Shown: piece after piece, positions 44,815-53,846 of the stretch | Layout: every line of letters starts with the position of its first letter | How positions within the stretch are numbered: the stretch's first letter is position 1 | Origin: Bacteroidia bacterium | GTDB lineage: Bacteria > Bacteroidota > Bacteroidia > CAIKAF01 | Length of the DNA stretch: 64,000 bases | NCBI GenBank assembly: GCA_016742095.1 | Contig: JACVCJ010000013.1 | Coordinates: 35,086 to 99,085 of the forward strand | Direction of reading: 5' to 3' | Position numbers and translations under genes: made by a program | The notes under the pieces: model-generated | The model's database searches: none | The model's input: only the letters and a program-made list of their open reading frames with translations | Told to the model about the DNA's origin: nothing

Positions 44815-45579
44815 ATGGCTCTTTTTTGCAACGAGACCGGCAGCGGTTTTCCCCTTCTTATTATGCACGGCCTGTTCGGGCAGAGCGATAACTGGGTTAC
44901 CCTGGGCCGTAAATACGCAGAACATTTCCATGTGTACATGCTGGATATGCCCAACCACGGGCGTTCGCCGCATTACAACGACCTGTCGTACCCCTTTATG
45001 GCAGAAAAAGTGCTGGAATTCATGGACGAACGCGGACTGGCACAGGCACACCTCATCGGGCACAGTATGGGTGGTAAAATAGCCATGCAGCTGGCCGTAA
45101 CACAGCCCGGGCGCGTATCAAAACTGGTAGTGGCCGATATCGGTCCCAAGGCCTATCCCGTGCATCACCAGACCGTGATACTGGCCCTGCAGCATATAGA
45201 TACGGCCGCGCTGAAAACCCGCGGAGAAGCCGAAGAAACGATGATCGCCTACGGACTGGACCCCGGTACCCGGCAGTTCCTGCTGAAGAACCTGTACTGG
45301 AAAGAGCCCGAACGGCTCGACTGGCGCTTTAATCTGCCGGTAATTGCCGAACAGATCACCGAAGTAGGCAAACCCCTGGCCCCGGACGCACATTTCGACG
45401 GCCCCACGCTGTTCATACGCGGCGCTAAAAGCGGTTATGTACAGGACGAGGACATGAACGGTATCCGCAACCATTTTCCGCAGGCGGAATTACAGACCGT
45501 AGAAGGCGCCGGGCACTGGGTACATGCCGAAAAGCCCCTGGATTTCTACGATAAAACGCTGGCTTTTTTGAAAAGCTAA
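44815..45579 (+). CDS. Alpha/beta hydrolase (YbfF-like esterase)
   Basis: This 254-residue alpha/beta hydrolase has the oxyanion motif HGLFGQSDNW, then DMPNHGRSPH, the nucleophile elbow LIGHSMGGKIAMQLA (Ser), and the catalytic His in GAGHWVHAEKPLDF. The Asp probably lies near GPTLFIRGAKSGYV. The family is close to E. coli YbfF acyl-CoA/ester thioesterases; the substrate here is unknown. Its ATG lies one base after the pdxJ stop, so it is translated from the same message. The longer frame inside pdxJ is not the true start. Confidence 0.9.
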   Translation: MALFCNETGSGFPLLIMHGLFGQSDNWVTLGRKYAEHFHVYMLDMPNHGRSPHYNDLSYPFMAEKVLEFMDERGLAQAHLIGHSMGGKIAMQLAVTQPGRVSKLVVADIGPKAYPVHHQTVILALQHIDTAALKTRGEAEETMIAYGLDPGTRQFLLKNLYWKEPERLDWRFNLPVIAEQITEVGKPLAPDAHFDGPTLFIRGAKSGYVQDEDMNGIRNHFPQAELQTVEGAGHWVHAEKPLDFYDKTLAFLKS

Positions 45580-45843
45580 GAGCTATAAGCGGATAGCCGG
45601 CCATTGTATCTCCGAATTTGGCTTCCGAGTATAAGCTGAAAACGTATGATTTATCATTGTCTTAGTGTTAGCTGACAGCCATGAGCTGATAGCTGACTTT
45701 GTATATCAAAATTTTGGCTTGTGGCTATAAGCTTACCGCTTATTCTTAAACTTTATACGTTAGCTTTTAGCTATCGGCTATAAGCTCATTGCTTATCCCT
45801 ATCTTAGCGTCAGCTTTTCGCTCATAGCTATAAGCTACTCATC
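45580..45843. repeat. Interspersed AGCTATAAGCT-type intergenic repeats
   Basis: This 264-bp gap contains many degenerate units built on AGCTATAAGCT or its complement AGCTTATAGCT, mixed with GCTGATAGCT, GGCTATAAGCT and TTAGCTATC variants. An exact copy is at 45826-45836. The same family fills 55125-55313. I see no gene here. Confidence 0.7.
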
Positions 45844-46623
45844 ATGAACATTACAGACCAGACGGGATATACACTGCATTTTCCGGGCAAACCGGAGCGG
45901 ATCGTGTGCCTGGTGCCGTCCATTACGGAATTCCTGTGCGATATCGGTCTGCAGCCCCAGCTGGCGGGCGTTACCAAATTCTGCATTCACCCGGAAAATG
46001 TGCGGCGTACGGCCACCGTGGTAGGCGGTACCAAGAATTATTCCCCGGAAAAGATACGGGCCCTGGCGCCCGACATCGTTATTGCGAACAAAGAGGAGAA
46101 CGTACGCGAAAGCATTGAAGAGCTGCGGCGGCATCTGCCGGTGTACGTAACGGATATCGTTACCCTGGAACGATCGCTGGACATGATGCATCGCCTCGGC
46201 GCGCTTTTCGGCAGGAAAAACGAGGCCACAGCCATTATCCGGGAGACGGAACAGGCCTTTGCTGCGTATACACTTCCGGCAAAGCCCCTGCGGGCCGCGT
46301 ATTTCATCTGGCGCAGGCCTTTTATGAGTGTGGGGCAGGACACCTTTATCCACGACGTACTGCAACGCCTGGGCTTCGAGAACGTGTTTGCCGCTTATCC
46401 CGGGCGTTACCCGGAGATCACTGCGGAAGACCTGCAGCGCGAACGCCCGGAACTGGTGCTGCTTTCCTCAGAACCCTATCCCTTCGGGGAAAAGCACAAA
46501 GAAGAGATACGCGGGATACTTCCCGATGCGCGCATATTGCTGGTGGACGGCGAATGCTATTCCTGGTACGGTTCTTCCGTGCGTAAAGCGCCTGCTTATA
46601 CCCGGCAGTGGCTGAACGGATAA
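45844..46623 (+). CDS. Periplasmic-binding-type protein (BtuF-like), no signal peptide
   Basis: This 259-residue protein has the helical-backbone metal-receptor fold of cobalamin and iron-siderophore binding proteins: ERIVCLVPSITEFLCDIGLQ, VGGTKNYSPEKIRALAPDIV, and a second lobe with AAYFIWRRPFMSVGQDTFI and LVLLSSEPYPFGEKH. It lacks a signal peptide, as do many cytoplasm-annotated BtuF-like proteins of this phylum, and no transporter genes lie beside it. Ligand and location are unknown. The repeat-rich intergenic region lies directly upstream. Confidence 0.85.
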   Translation: MNITDQTGYTLHFPGKPERIVCLVPSITEFLCDIGLQPQLAGVTKFCIHPENVRRTATVVGGTKNYSPEKIRALAPDIVIANKEENVRESIEELRRHLPVYVTDIVTLERSLDMMHRLGALFGRKNEATAIIRETEQAFAAYTLPAKPLRAAYFIWRRPFMSVGQDTFIHDVLQRLGFENVFAAYPGRYPEITAEDLQRERPELVLLSSEPYPFGEKHKEEIRGILPDARILLVDGECYSWYGSSVRKAPAYTRQWLNG

Positions 46624-46820
46624 CTCTATTCCGGCACTATTTTTTATGGGGCGGAAATTGCCGCTTTTGAATTTCCGGGAACTGTATACGGGGAACTGCG
46701 GAAAAGGGCCGTATGCCTCCCGGAAAGGCGGGACAAACGATACCAAAAAATTAACCAAAATTTTTTACGGTTATACATTAAAAATACAGATATTTACGTT
46801 CTACCCCATGAATTAGCCGG

Positions 46821-49118
46821 ATGTTGAAGAAATTTTATGCGTTTTCCATTTGTTTTCTCTGTCTTTTTAAGTTGCAGGCCCAGAAGGTGGGTGTTGTGCT
46901 CTCCGGCGGAGGAGCCTGGGGCGTGGCGCACATCGGGGTACTGAAGGAGCTGGAGAAGAACCATATCCCGATCGATTTTGTGGCGGGCACGTCCATGGGA
47001 GCGCTTATTGCCGGTATGTACGCCGGCGGCTATTCGCCCGAGAAAATGGAGCAGATCGTGATGGACCCCTCGTTCCAGTCGCTGGTAACCGGCCGCATTC
47101 CGCAGGAATATGTATATTATTTCAAGATGAACGAGCCCAACGCGGCCATCCTGAACCTGAAGCTGAACCTCGACAGCGGACAGCTGCGTACGTCCATCCC
47201 TACGGGCATTATTTCGGCCTATAATTACGATTTTAAGATGATGGAGCTGCTGGCCCCCGCCGCGGCTGCCGCCGATTATAATTTCGACAGTCTTTTTGTA
47301 CCCTTCCGCTGTGTGGGCGCCGATATCATGAGCAAAAAACAGGTGGTGTTCCGCAGGGGATACCTGCCTTCGGCCGTGCGGGCCTCGGCTACCTACCCGC
47401 TGTACATGCGGCCGATCAAGATCGACGATGTGCTCATGTTCGACGGCGGGCTCTACAACAATTTCCCGGCGGATGTGGTAGACCGCGACTTTAACCCGCA
47501 GATCATCATCGGCAGTAACGTGACCGGTCCGGGTGGCAGCACCCCGCCTTCAGAAGACGACCTCATTGCCCAGATCAAGACCATGGTAATGGCCCCGACC
47601 AATTACGACGCCATCTGCGATAACATGGTGATCGTAATGCCCAATGTGCCCACATCGCTGTTCGATTTTACCAATAACCGGCAATCGGTGGAGATCGGGG
47701 CGGAAGCCACCCGCGAAAAGCTGGACAGCATTAAACTGTACGTCCACGCCCGTCGCAGTACCGAAGAACTGAAAGCCCGCCGCGATGCTTTCCGCGCCAG
47801 GGTAAAGGAACTCTGCTTCGACGAGGTGTATGTGACCGGGCTGCGCAAAGTGCAGGCATCTTATGTGCAGAAGCTGCTTACCGACCCCAAGTCGGACAGT
47901 CTTTCGGTGCAGGACCTCAAAAAACAGTATTTTCAGCTGGTGGCCGATGAGAAGATCCGGGACATCTATCCCATGGCCCTGTACAACAAAAAGACCAAGC
48001 GTTACGACCTGTACCTGAAGATAAAACCCGACCAGAGCCTGGAAGTAAGCCTGGGCGGGAACCTTTCTACCAAGCCGTACAACACGGCCTTTGTGGGCCT
48101 CAAGTTCAAGCGTTTGTGGAATAATGCCCTGTCCATAACGGCCAATGGGGCCTTCGGGCGGGTGTACAACAGCGCCCATTTCGATACCCGGCTCGATTTT
48201 CCGTCCAAGGTGCCTTTTTCCCTGATGACCTTTTACAACTACAACCAGTACAATTATTTCCGGAACCTCAATTTCTTTATCGAGACCAAGAAGCAGCAGG
48301 TGGTGGTGAACCAGGACGAACATACGGCGGGCATCAGCTTCGGTTTTCCCGCAGGGCGTCAGGGTAAACTGTACGCGGGCGGAGCCTTTGTATACTTCCA
48401 GAACCGGTATTACCAGAACCCGTTCTTCAATACGGGCGACACGGCTGATAAATCGCTTTTCCGCCTGGGAACGGCCAATATCGTATACGAACAGAACACC
48501 TTCGACCGCAAGCAATACCCCACGCGGGGCGCCTGGCTGCAGGCGTCGGCACGTTATGTATACGGGGCCGAGGATTATTTCCCGGGCAGTACCAGCAAGG
48601 TGCCGGGTTTTACCACGCGTTACGCACAGTGGGTGCAGTTCCGCCTGGCGGGTGAGAAGTTCTTTTTCCGCTATAAAAAGTTCCGCATCAGTCTCAACGG
48701 AGAATTTTTCTATTCCACGCAGCCGGTATTCGGCAATTACCGCATCAATACGGTCATGGCGCGGCAGTACAGTCCGCTGCCCGAAATGGCCAACCTCTTC
48801 CTGCCGCAGTTCCGCAGTACCGAATTTGTTGCCGGAGGTACGCGGCTGGTGTATTCCATCATTAAGAACCTGGACCTGCGGGCCGAGCTGCATGTGTTTC
48901 AGCCCTTCCGGGAGGTATATTCCGATGAGAACGGCAATGCCATCCGCAGCGCCACCTGGTTCTTCCGTACGTATTTCCTGACGTCGGCCGTGCTGGTATA
49001 TCACACGCCGGTGGGCCCGGTGAGCCTCAACTACAATTACTACCACCATACCGACCGTCCGCACAGTGTTTATTTCAACATTGGTTTCATTATCCACAAT
49101 AAAAGAGCGTTGGAATAG
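46821..49118 (+). CDS. Patatin-like phospholipase with outer-membrane barrel
   Basis: This 765-residue protein joins a secreted patatin domain to a C-terminal barrel, as in the PlpD type. The signal peptide is FYAFSICFLCLFKLQAQ. The patatin domain (about residues 20-320) has VGVVLSGGGAWGVAHIGVLK (oxyanion GGGxxG), FVAGTSMGALIAG (catalytic Ser in GxSxG) and LMFDGGLYNNFP (catalytic Asp). A POTRA-like stretch (CFDEVYVTGLRKVQASYVQ) and about 400 residues of amphipathic strands follow, ending VYFNIGFIIHNKRALE. It probably acts on phospholipids at the surface. The next gene follows 15 bp later. Confidence 0.88.
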   Translation: MLKKFYAFSICFLCLFKLQAQKVGVVLSGGGAWGVAHIGVLKELEKNHIPIDFVAGTSMGALIAGMYAGGYSPEKMEQIVMDPSFQSLVTGRIPQEYVYYFKMNEPNAAILNLKLNLDSGQLRTSIPTGIISAYNYDFKMMELLAPAAAAADYNFDSLFVPFRCVGADIMSKKQVVFRRGYLPSAVRASATYPLYMRPIKIDDVLMFDGGLYNNFPADVVDRDFNPQIIIGSNVTGPGGSTPPSEDDLIAQIKTMVMAPTNYDAICDNMVIVMPNVPTSLFDFTNNRQSVEIGAEATREKLDSIKLYVHARRSTEELKARRDAFRARVKELCFDEVYVTGLRKVQASYVQKLLTDPKSDSLSVQDLKKQYFQLVADEKIRDIYPMALYNKKTKRYDLYLKIKPDQSLEVSLGGNLSTKPYNTAFVGLKFKRLWNNALSITANGAFGRVYNSAHFDTRLDFPSKVPFSLMTFYNYNQYNYFRNLNFFIETKKQQVVVNQDEHTAGISFGFPAGRQGKLYAGGAFVYFQNRYYQNPFFNTGDTADKSLFRLGTANIVYEQNTFDRKQYPTRGAWLQASARYVYGAEDYFPGSTSKVPGFTTRYAQWVQFRLAGEKFFFRYKKFRISLNGEFFYSTQPVFGNYRINTVMARQYSPLPEMANLFLPQFRSTEFVAGGTRLVYSIIKNLDLRAELHVFQPFREVYSDENGNAIRSATWFFRTYFLTSAVLVYHTPVGPVSLNYNYYHHTDRPHSVYFNIGFIIHNKRALE

Positions 49119-49119
49119 T

Positions 49120-49127
49120 TATTTTTG
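49120..49127 (+). promoter_or_regulatory. Possible -7 box directly before a start codon
   Basis: TATTTTTG matches TAnnTTTG and ends 6 bp before the ATG at 49134. If used, the transcript would be almost leaderless. A chance match is possible. Confidence 0.25.
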
Positions 49128-49133
49128 TGCGGA

Positions 49134-50600
49134 ATGGCATCACTTCGAAACTACATATTGCCGGGGCTGCTGGCCCTTATATGCCTGGCCCTGCTGTCTT
49201 CATGCGGTAAGAACGGGTCCGGAACGGGAAAACTTCTGTTCAGCCGGGACACCATTGTGTTCGATACCTCTTTTGCCCAGGTGGGCTCTATGAGCAAGGT
49301 CTTTATCGTACGTAACCCCGGCAACCGCGATCTTACGCTCAAAAGCGTGTACCTGGAAAAAGGTCCGGCCTCCCGTTTCCGCATCAATGTGGACGGAACC
49401 CCCGGGCCTAAGGTAGATGAAGTGGAGATCCTGGCCGGCGACAGCATCTATGTGTTCGTAGAATCTACGGTAGATCCCGTGGGCAGCAGCGGCAGCCTTT
49501 TCGAGGACGACCGTATCGTTTTTGATTACAACAACGGTCCGGACCACGTATACCTGGCCGCACCGGGGCAGGACGCCGTGTATTATTATCCCAACGATAC
49601 CCTGCTGGACAGCTACGGACGCAAGTATCCCGTGCGCATTCTGCAGGGCGATCACGTGTGGACACAGGGCAAACCCATCGTGATCGTGGGCACCCTGGTA
49701 GTGGATGCCGGCGCTACGCTTACCATGCAGCCTGGTACGCATGTGCATATGTTCAACGGGGCCATGATCTGGGTATACAAGGGCGGCGTGCTCAAAATAC
49801 TGGGCGAAAGCAACCGCCGCGTAGTGGTGGAAGGTACCCGTCTGGGTGCACAGTATGCCAACCTGGCCGGGCAGTGGGACCGCATCTGGATCAATGAAGG
49901 CAGTACGGAACACGTGATCCGCCATGCCATCATCAAGAACGGCCGCATGGGCATACAGGCCGGCGGGCTCGATCTCAGTGACGGCAGTTCGCCGCGCAAC
50001 CTGCTCATTGAGCAGACCTCCATTTTTAATATGACGGTCACGGGCATTTTATCGCTCAACTACAATATTACGGCCAACACGGTCTTTGTGAACCAGTTCT
50101 CGCAGTACGGCATGGCGCTGCTGCTGGGCGGCAGTTACAACCTGCGGCACGTAACGATCTCGGGTTACCAGTCGGGCACACGGCCACAGCCCGGACTGTT
50201 CTTTGCCAATTATTACCAGACACAGGACGGCCTGTATGTGAACGCCATGAACTTTAAGGCCGAGAACTCCATCTTTTACGGTACGAACCCTACGGAGGTC
50301 GCTTTTGACTGGGACAACGGGGCCGCTATGAATTACCAGTTCCGCAACTGCCTGCTGAAGGTGGACGACCAGACCAGTACCGACGGGCCTGAATTCATAA
50401 ATATCATGCGGAACAAGGACCCTAAGTTCTACGCCCCGTATTATTACGATCCGAGCCTGATGAGCGATTCACCGGTTCGTGACTCGGCGGATGTAACGGT
50501 TACGGGATCTTCGCCCTCGCTGCTGTTCGATTACCATGGCATAAACCGGCTTATGAACGGCCGCAGCGACATGGGATGCGCCGAATATAAAGGCGATTGA
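49134..50600 (+). CDS. Right-handed beta-helix lipoprotein
   Basis: This is a 488-residue predicted lipoprotein (LLALICLALLSSCGK, lipobox LSSC). The first part (about residues 30-135) is an immunoglobulin-like strand domain (VFIVRNPGNRDLTLKSVYLE). A region follows with VVDAGATLTMQPGTHVHMF and GGVLKILGESNRRVVVEGT, typical of right-handed parallel beta-helices, with repeated GRMGIQAGGLDLSDG-like turns. It ends with MGCAEYKGD. Similar proteins are common in Bacteroidota, with unknown role. The start is the ATG at 49134; a TTG at 49125 adds three codons. It follows the patatin-barrel gene closely. Confidence 0.75.
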   Translation: MASLRNYILPGLLALICLALLSSCGKNGSGTGKLLFSRDTIVFDTSFAQVGSMSKVFIVRNPGNRDLTLKSVYLEKGPASRFRINVDGTPGPKVDEVEILAGDSIYVFVESTVDPVGSSGSLFEDDRIVFDYNNGPDHVYLAAPGQDAVYYYPNDTLLDSYGRKYPVRILQGDHVWTQGKPIVIVGTLVVDAGATLTMQPGTHVHMFNGAMIWVYKGGVLKILGESNRRVVVEGTRLGAQYANLAGQWDRIWINEGSTEHVIRHAIIKNGRMGIQAGGLDLSDGSSPRNLLIEQTSIFNMTVTGILSLNYNITANTVFVNQFSQYGMALLLGGSYNLRHVTISGYQSGTRPQPGLFFANYYQTQDGLYVNAMNFKAENSIFYGTNPTEVAFDWDNGAAMNYQFRNCLLKVDDQTSTDGPEFINIMRNKDPKFYAPYYYDPSLMSDSPVRDSADVTVTGSSPSLLFDYHGINRLMNGRSDMGCAEYKGD

Positions 50601-50645
50601 TTGTGAGCGGGCTAAATGATTTTGCGTGATTTTTTACAAAATTAT

Positions 50646-50677
50646 TTTGCAAATATCGAAACCGGATCATACATTTG
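50646..50677 (+). promoter_or_regulatory. Promoter of the tRNA-Gly/tRNA-Leu unit
   Basis: TTTG at 50646-50649, a 20-bp spacer and TACATTTG at 50670-50677 match the Bacteroidota -33/-7 consensus exactly. Confidence 0.75.
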
Positions 50678-50715
50678 CACTCCCAAATTCAAACAACGTT
50701 CTTTGGGAAATAAGC

Positions 50716-50786
<71 letters not shown>

Positions 50787-50788
50787 CA

Positions 50789-50814
50789 AAGAGCCTCGGA
50801 ATGAGGCTTTTTTT
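50789..50814 (+). terminator. Hairpin with T-run between tRNA-Gly and tRNA-Leu
   Basis: AGCCTC pairs with GAGGCT around GGAAT, preceded by AAAG and followed by seven T residues. It would end tRNA-Gly transcripts or allow partial readthrough into tRNA-Leu. Confidence 0.7.
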
Positions 50815-50828
50815 ATTTCACCTGATCT

Positions 50829-50912
50829 GCCCCGGTGGTGGAATTGGTAGACACGCGGGACTTAAAATCCCGTGCCTTCGCGGGCGTACGGGTTCAAGTC
50901 CCGTCTGGGGTA
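50829..50912 (+). tRNA. tRNA-Leu (anticodon TAA)
   Basis: This is a class II tRNA of 84 nt. The acceptor stem is GCCCCGG/CTGGGGT with discriminator A. The anticodon stem CGGGA/TCCCG encloses CTTAAAA, giving anticodon TAA. A long variable arm (TGCCTTCGCGGGCGTA) and a T arm CGGG TTCAAGT CCCG follow. CCA is not encoded. Confidence 0.95.
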
Positions 50913-50918
50913 CAAAGG

Positions 50919-50950
50919 AAAAGCCATGATGGAGACGTCATGGCTTTTTT
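50919..50950 (+). terminator. Terminator after tRNA-Leu
   Basis: AAAGCCATGA pairs with TCATGGCTTT around an 8-base loop, followed by T residues. A very similar pair of arms recurs at 52861-52889, beyond the AbiE genes. Confidence 0.75.
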
Positions 50951-51076
50951 GCTGAAATAAAGCCAAAAAGAATTTGGCAGATGGCGTAAGTAATTTTATT
51001 TAATCTAAATTTTGGCAAATAATATATTTTTTTGCCAAAATATTGTATTATTGTTCTATGTAATTAAAGTAAGGTT

Positions 51077-51784
51077 TTGGATTTCAACAGACGTATTTTA
51101 AAAGTGTTAGAAGCGCGGGGAAAGCTTTCAAAGCAGGATATTCTGGCATTGGCGCGCCGGGAATTTCCAGAGCTTACGGATGCGGCTGTTAGTTGGCGGC
51201 TACATGACATGAAAAGTCAGGGTCTTATTCAAAGCTGTGGTTATGGCAACTATACATTGTCAGAAAAGCATGCTTTTTTACCGGTGGTTTCAGCCCGTTT
51301 GAAGCGCCTTTATCATAAAATTCATCGGGAGTTCCCTTTTATAGAGGCCTGTGTATGGGACAGCCGCTGGTTCAATAACTTTATGCAACACCAGTTGTTT
51401 CGATTCTATCTTGTGATAGAAGTTGAAAAAGGAGCTGCGGAGTCGGTATTTAACGCCCTAACAGATTTCAATACGAATGTATTCCTGGATCCTGATAAGA
51501 ATGTATTTGATCGTTATGTATCTAATTTTGATGAAGTTATAATTGTTAAGCCTTTAATTTCAGAGGCCCCGCTTATTGAACATGACGGTATAAAGCTGGC
51601 TTCCCTGGAAAAACTTCTTATAGATGTACTGGCTGATAAAGTCCTGTTTGCTGCCCAACAGCAGGAACTCGGTTATATTTATCAATCTGTTCAACAGAAA
51701 TATAATCTAAATGTGAGCAGGATGAGACGCTATGCACGCAGACGAAACCAGTCGGACCGATTAAATACTTTATTGCACAAATAG
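51077..51784 (+). CDS. AbiEi-like antitoxin (DUF6577 type)
   Basis: This 235-residue protein is the probable antitoxin of a type IV toxin-antitoxin pair. An N-terminal winged-helix DNA-binding domain (RRILKVLEARGKLSKQDIL, AVSWRLHDMKSQGLIQSCG, YGNYTLSE) is followed by ACVWDSRWFNNFMQHQLFRFYLVIEVEK and IVKPLISEAPLIEHDGIKLASLEKLLIDVL. That plan matches AbiEi-like proteins that stand in front of AbiEii nucleotidyltransferases. It starts with TTG at 51077, preceded by AAGTAAGG, which could serve as a ribosome-binding site; no ATG lies closer. It lies just after two tRNA genes and is AT-richer than its neighbours. Confidence 0.75.
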   Translation: MDFNRRILKVLEARGKLSKQDILALARREFPELTDAAVSWRLHDMKSQGLIQSCGYGNYTLSEKHAFLPVVSARLKRLYHKIHREFPFIEACVWDSRWFNNFMQHQLFRFYLVIEVEKGAAESVFNALTDFNTNVFLDPDKNVFDRYVSNFDEVIIVKPLISEAPLIEHDGIKLASLEKLLIDVLADKVLFAAQQQELGYIYQSVQQKYNLNVSRMRRYARRRNQSDRLNTLLHK

Positions 51785-51802
51785 TTTGAAACCATAGCTA
51801 AA

Positions 51803-52861
51803 GTGATATCAACCCATACATACTCACATGAATGGATTCAGGAAATCCAGGCAGGATTAGGTAAAAAAACGGATACCAAACTCCTGGAGAAGGTGATCTA
51901 TGCCTTGTCACTTTTAGAACGGCTGCAGTTCAACGGTCTTGATCTGGTATTTAAAGGAGGTACCTCACTGCTACTTACGATGAAACAGCCTGTGCGTTTT
52001 TCCATCGATATTGACATCATTACCCAGGCTACTCCGGAAATAATTGAGCAGGTACTGAGTTCAATTGTAACGGAAGGTTTATTCAGTCGCTGGGAAGCGG
52101 ATAAGAATCGCAGACATTCGGCTGATGCGCCGTTCTTACATTATAAAGTATACTATAAAAGCAGTGTAGATAACCATTTTGGAGAAGAGCCTGTTTTGCT
52201 TGACATCATGACAACTGTCTCTCCTTATCCTAAAGTTAATGATCAACCGATACAGCATGATTGGCTACATCAGGAAGGAGAACCGCTAAATGTAAAAGTG
52301 CCTGCATTTGAATGTATTCTGGGAGACAAGCTTACCGCATTTGCGCCCACAACTACGGGTATTTTATATACTAAACAACGGCCTGTGGAAATCATGAAAC
52401 AGTTGCATGATATCGGACTTTTATTTGATATTGCAGCTGATCTTGAATTAATCCGGCAAAGCTATCTGCAAGTGGTGAAAGAAGAGCTCAATTACCGAAA
52501 GCTGGAGCTTCTGCCTGCAGATGTACTGAGAGATACTTTTGATACTTGTCTGGTACTAACGTCCCGTAATTCTGCACATACTGGATATCAGCAGCTACAA
52601 ACGGGTCTTAACAACATTACGAATTTTATTATTACCCGTTTTAGAATAGAAGAAGCTATTACAGCAGCAGCTAAGACCGCTTACCTCTGTGGTCTGTTAA
52701 ATAAAGAGGTTGCGGGTATACCAGAGCGCTTTCAATCGCCCGAGCAGGTTCGGGATATCTTCATCAGTCATGTCGATTATCAATGGCTCAACAAACAAAA
52801 GAAAACGAATCCTGAAGCCTTTTTCTATTGGGAGAAAGCCATTGCATTAAAGACAGGTTAA
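51803..52861 (+). CDS. AbiEii-type nucleotidyltransferase toxin
   Basis: This 352-residue protein is a nucleotidyltransferase toxin of the AbiEii family. The core motif is LVFKGGTSLLLTMKQPVRFSIDIDII (GS-like GGTSL and the two metal-binding Asp in DIDI). A third conserved stretch reads PAFECILGDKLTAFAPTTTGIL, followed by KQLHDIGLLFDIA. AbiE systems stop growth when the antitoxin fails, as during phage attack; the relatives add nucleotides to tRNA or similar targets. It starts with GTG at 51803, 18 bp after the antitoxin stop. No nearer ATG exists. Confidence 0.88.
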   Translation: MISTHTYSHEWIQEIQAGLGKKTDTKLLEKVIYALSLLERLQFNGLDLVFKGGTSLLLTMKQPVRFSIDIDIITQATPEIIEQVLSSIVTEGLFSRWEADKNRRHSADAPFLHYKVYYKSSVDNHFGEEPVLLDIMTTVSPYPKVNDQPIQHDWLHQEGEPLNVKVPAFECILGDKLTAFAPTTTGILYTKQRPVEIMKQLHDIGLLFDIAADLELIRQSYLQVVKEELNYRKLELLPADVLRDTFDTCLVLTSRNSAHTGYQQLQTGLNNITNFIITRFRIEEAITAAAKTAYLCGLLNKEVAGIPERFQSPEQVRDIFISHVDYQWLNKQKKTNPEAFFYWEKAIALKTG

Positions 52862-52889
52862 AAGCCACGACCTTGCGATCATGGCTTTC
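52861..52889 (+). terminator. Hairpin after the AbiE pair
   Basis: AAAGCCACGA and GATCATGGCTTT can pair with one mismatch, starting directly at the toxin stop codon. The arms resemble those of the tRNA-Leu terminator at 50919-50950. Confidence 0.5.
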
Positions 52890-53204
52890 TCTGTCCGGTA
52901 AGGAATGGGAATCAGGTGCTCAGGACCAGGTATTGTTGGCATTGAGCGTAATATGGAGGCTGCTGACCCCGTTGAAACGGAGTTCGTATGAGGGTCTTCA
53001 GGTTCAGCACCTCGCCCTGCGCCGATTTGTTCGTTACGTTTTATTTATAATTAATTGATTATATTTAAATTAAATGAAAAGGGCCGACGTTTGTACCTGC
53101 CTCAACAAATATGTACAGAAGGCGGCAGGCTGTTTCAGGCTTAAATACCTGATTTGTGCCGTCTGTATGGAATTTTGTACCTTGTAGGGATTTACGAACA
53201 GTTT
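52890..53204. other. Intergenic stretch with a decayed gene end
   Basis: This stretch of about 315 bp holds no intact gene. Its left half carries the probable gene remnant at 52920-53038. The remainder is AT-rich promoter-like DNA before the Cys-rich lipoprotein gene at 53205. Confidence 0.45.
52920..53038 (-). pseudogene. Possible C-terminal remnant of a lost gene
   Basis: On the minus strand one frame reads VTNKSAQGEVLNLKT, and after a +1 shift a second reads SYELRFNGVSSLHITLNANN and ends NTWS and a stop at 52920-52922. Joined, they look like the C-terminus of a beta-rich protein broken by a frameshift. The GC-rich codon use fits the core genome rather than the AbiE genes. I cannot name the family. 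Confidence 0.3.
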
Positions 53205-53738
53205 ATGAAGCGTCTGGTTCCTTTTTGTATACTCTTACTTTTGCCGGCATTCGCCTGTAAAAAGAAAGATACCACCCTGGACAATACCTGTCCTTATGTG
53301 TTGTACAGTCCCTCGGGCGGGGGCTGCCCGGCCGGACAGGTACAGGTATCGGGTTCGGGCTGCTGCCCGGATAACAAGCCTTTTGCCTGCGGAAATGTGT
53401 GTTACACTACCTGTGAGGAGGCGTACCAGAACTGCGGCAGCAATGTGATCAAAGGCCAGCCCGCCACTTCGGGCAATACTCTGCTCAGCGGCGTGTGGAA
53501 GCGCAATACCCTGTCGGACCCCTGCGAAGACCTTATGATATCGTACGACGGCAGCGAAGGCCGGGTGTCGGCCGCCGGGGGCACCTGCTGCTATATCGTG
53601 AATGAGGTGGTATGGCAGAACCTCTCCGGCGATTATATCCAGGTAAAGGACTGCTCGGGAAGCTTTCAGACCAGCCTGCTTACCTTCAATGGTAACGATC
53701 AGGTCACAATAGGTGGCATCCCTTACCTGCGGCAGTAA
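53205..53738 (+). CDS. Cys-rich lipoprotein, unknown function
   Basis: This 177-residue protein is a predicted lipoprotein (MKRLVPFCILLLLPAFAC, lipobox AFAC). The mature part begins with a dense Cys cluster: NTCPYVLYSP, GGGCPAGQVQV, GSGCCPDNKPFACGNVCYTTCEEAYQNCG, with spacing reminiscent of granulin-type or chitin-binding-like disulfide modules. A second part of about 90 residues looks like a small beta domain (GVWKRNTLSDPCEDLMISY, QVTIGGIPYLRQ). The longer frame to 53154 adds residues before the signal peptide and is rejected. The gene is not part of an obvious operon. Confidence 0.7.
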   Translation: MKRLVPFCILLLLPAFACKKKDTTLDNTCPYVLYSPSGGGCPAGQVQVSGSGCCPDNKPFACGNVCYTTCEEAYQNCGSNVIKGQPATSGNTLLSGVWKRNTLSDPCEDLMISYDGSEGRVSAAGGTCCYIVNEVVWQNLSGDYIQVKDCSGSFQTSLLTFNGNDQVTIGGIPYLRQ

Positions 53739-53846
53739 TTCGTATCCCGCAGGCAGGTGATTATATCCATTTAGAGAGGGATACGGCAAAAAAAGTGGGC
53801 CGGGTACTCTTTTTTTGCGCATCTTTATACCCGTTCAAACACATAC

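Noticed and set aside
45580..45843. CRISPR or tandem array in the AGCTATAAGCT region
   Set aside because: Units are short, degenerate and irregularly spaced in both orientations.
47550..49097. 515-codon minus-strand frame inside the patatin-barrel gene
   Set aside because: Shadow of a secure gene on the plus strand; no domain or start signal.
52828..53058. 76-codon plus-strand frame after the AbiE toxin
   Set aside because: It covers the toxin end and the decayed minus-strand fragment, which explains the sequence better.
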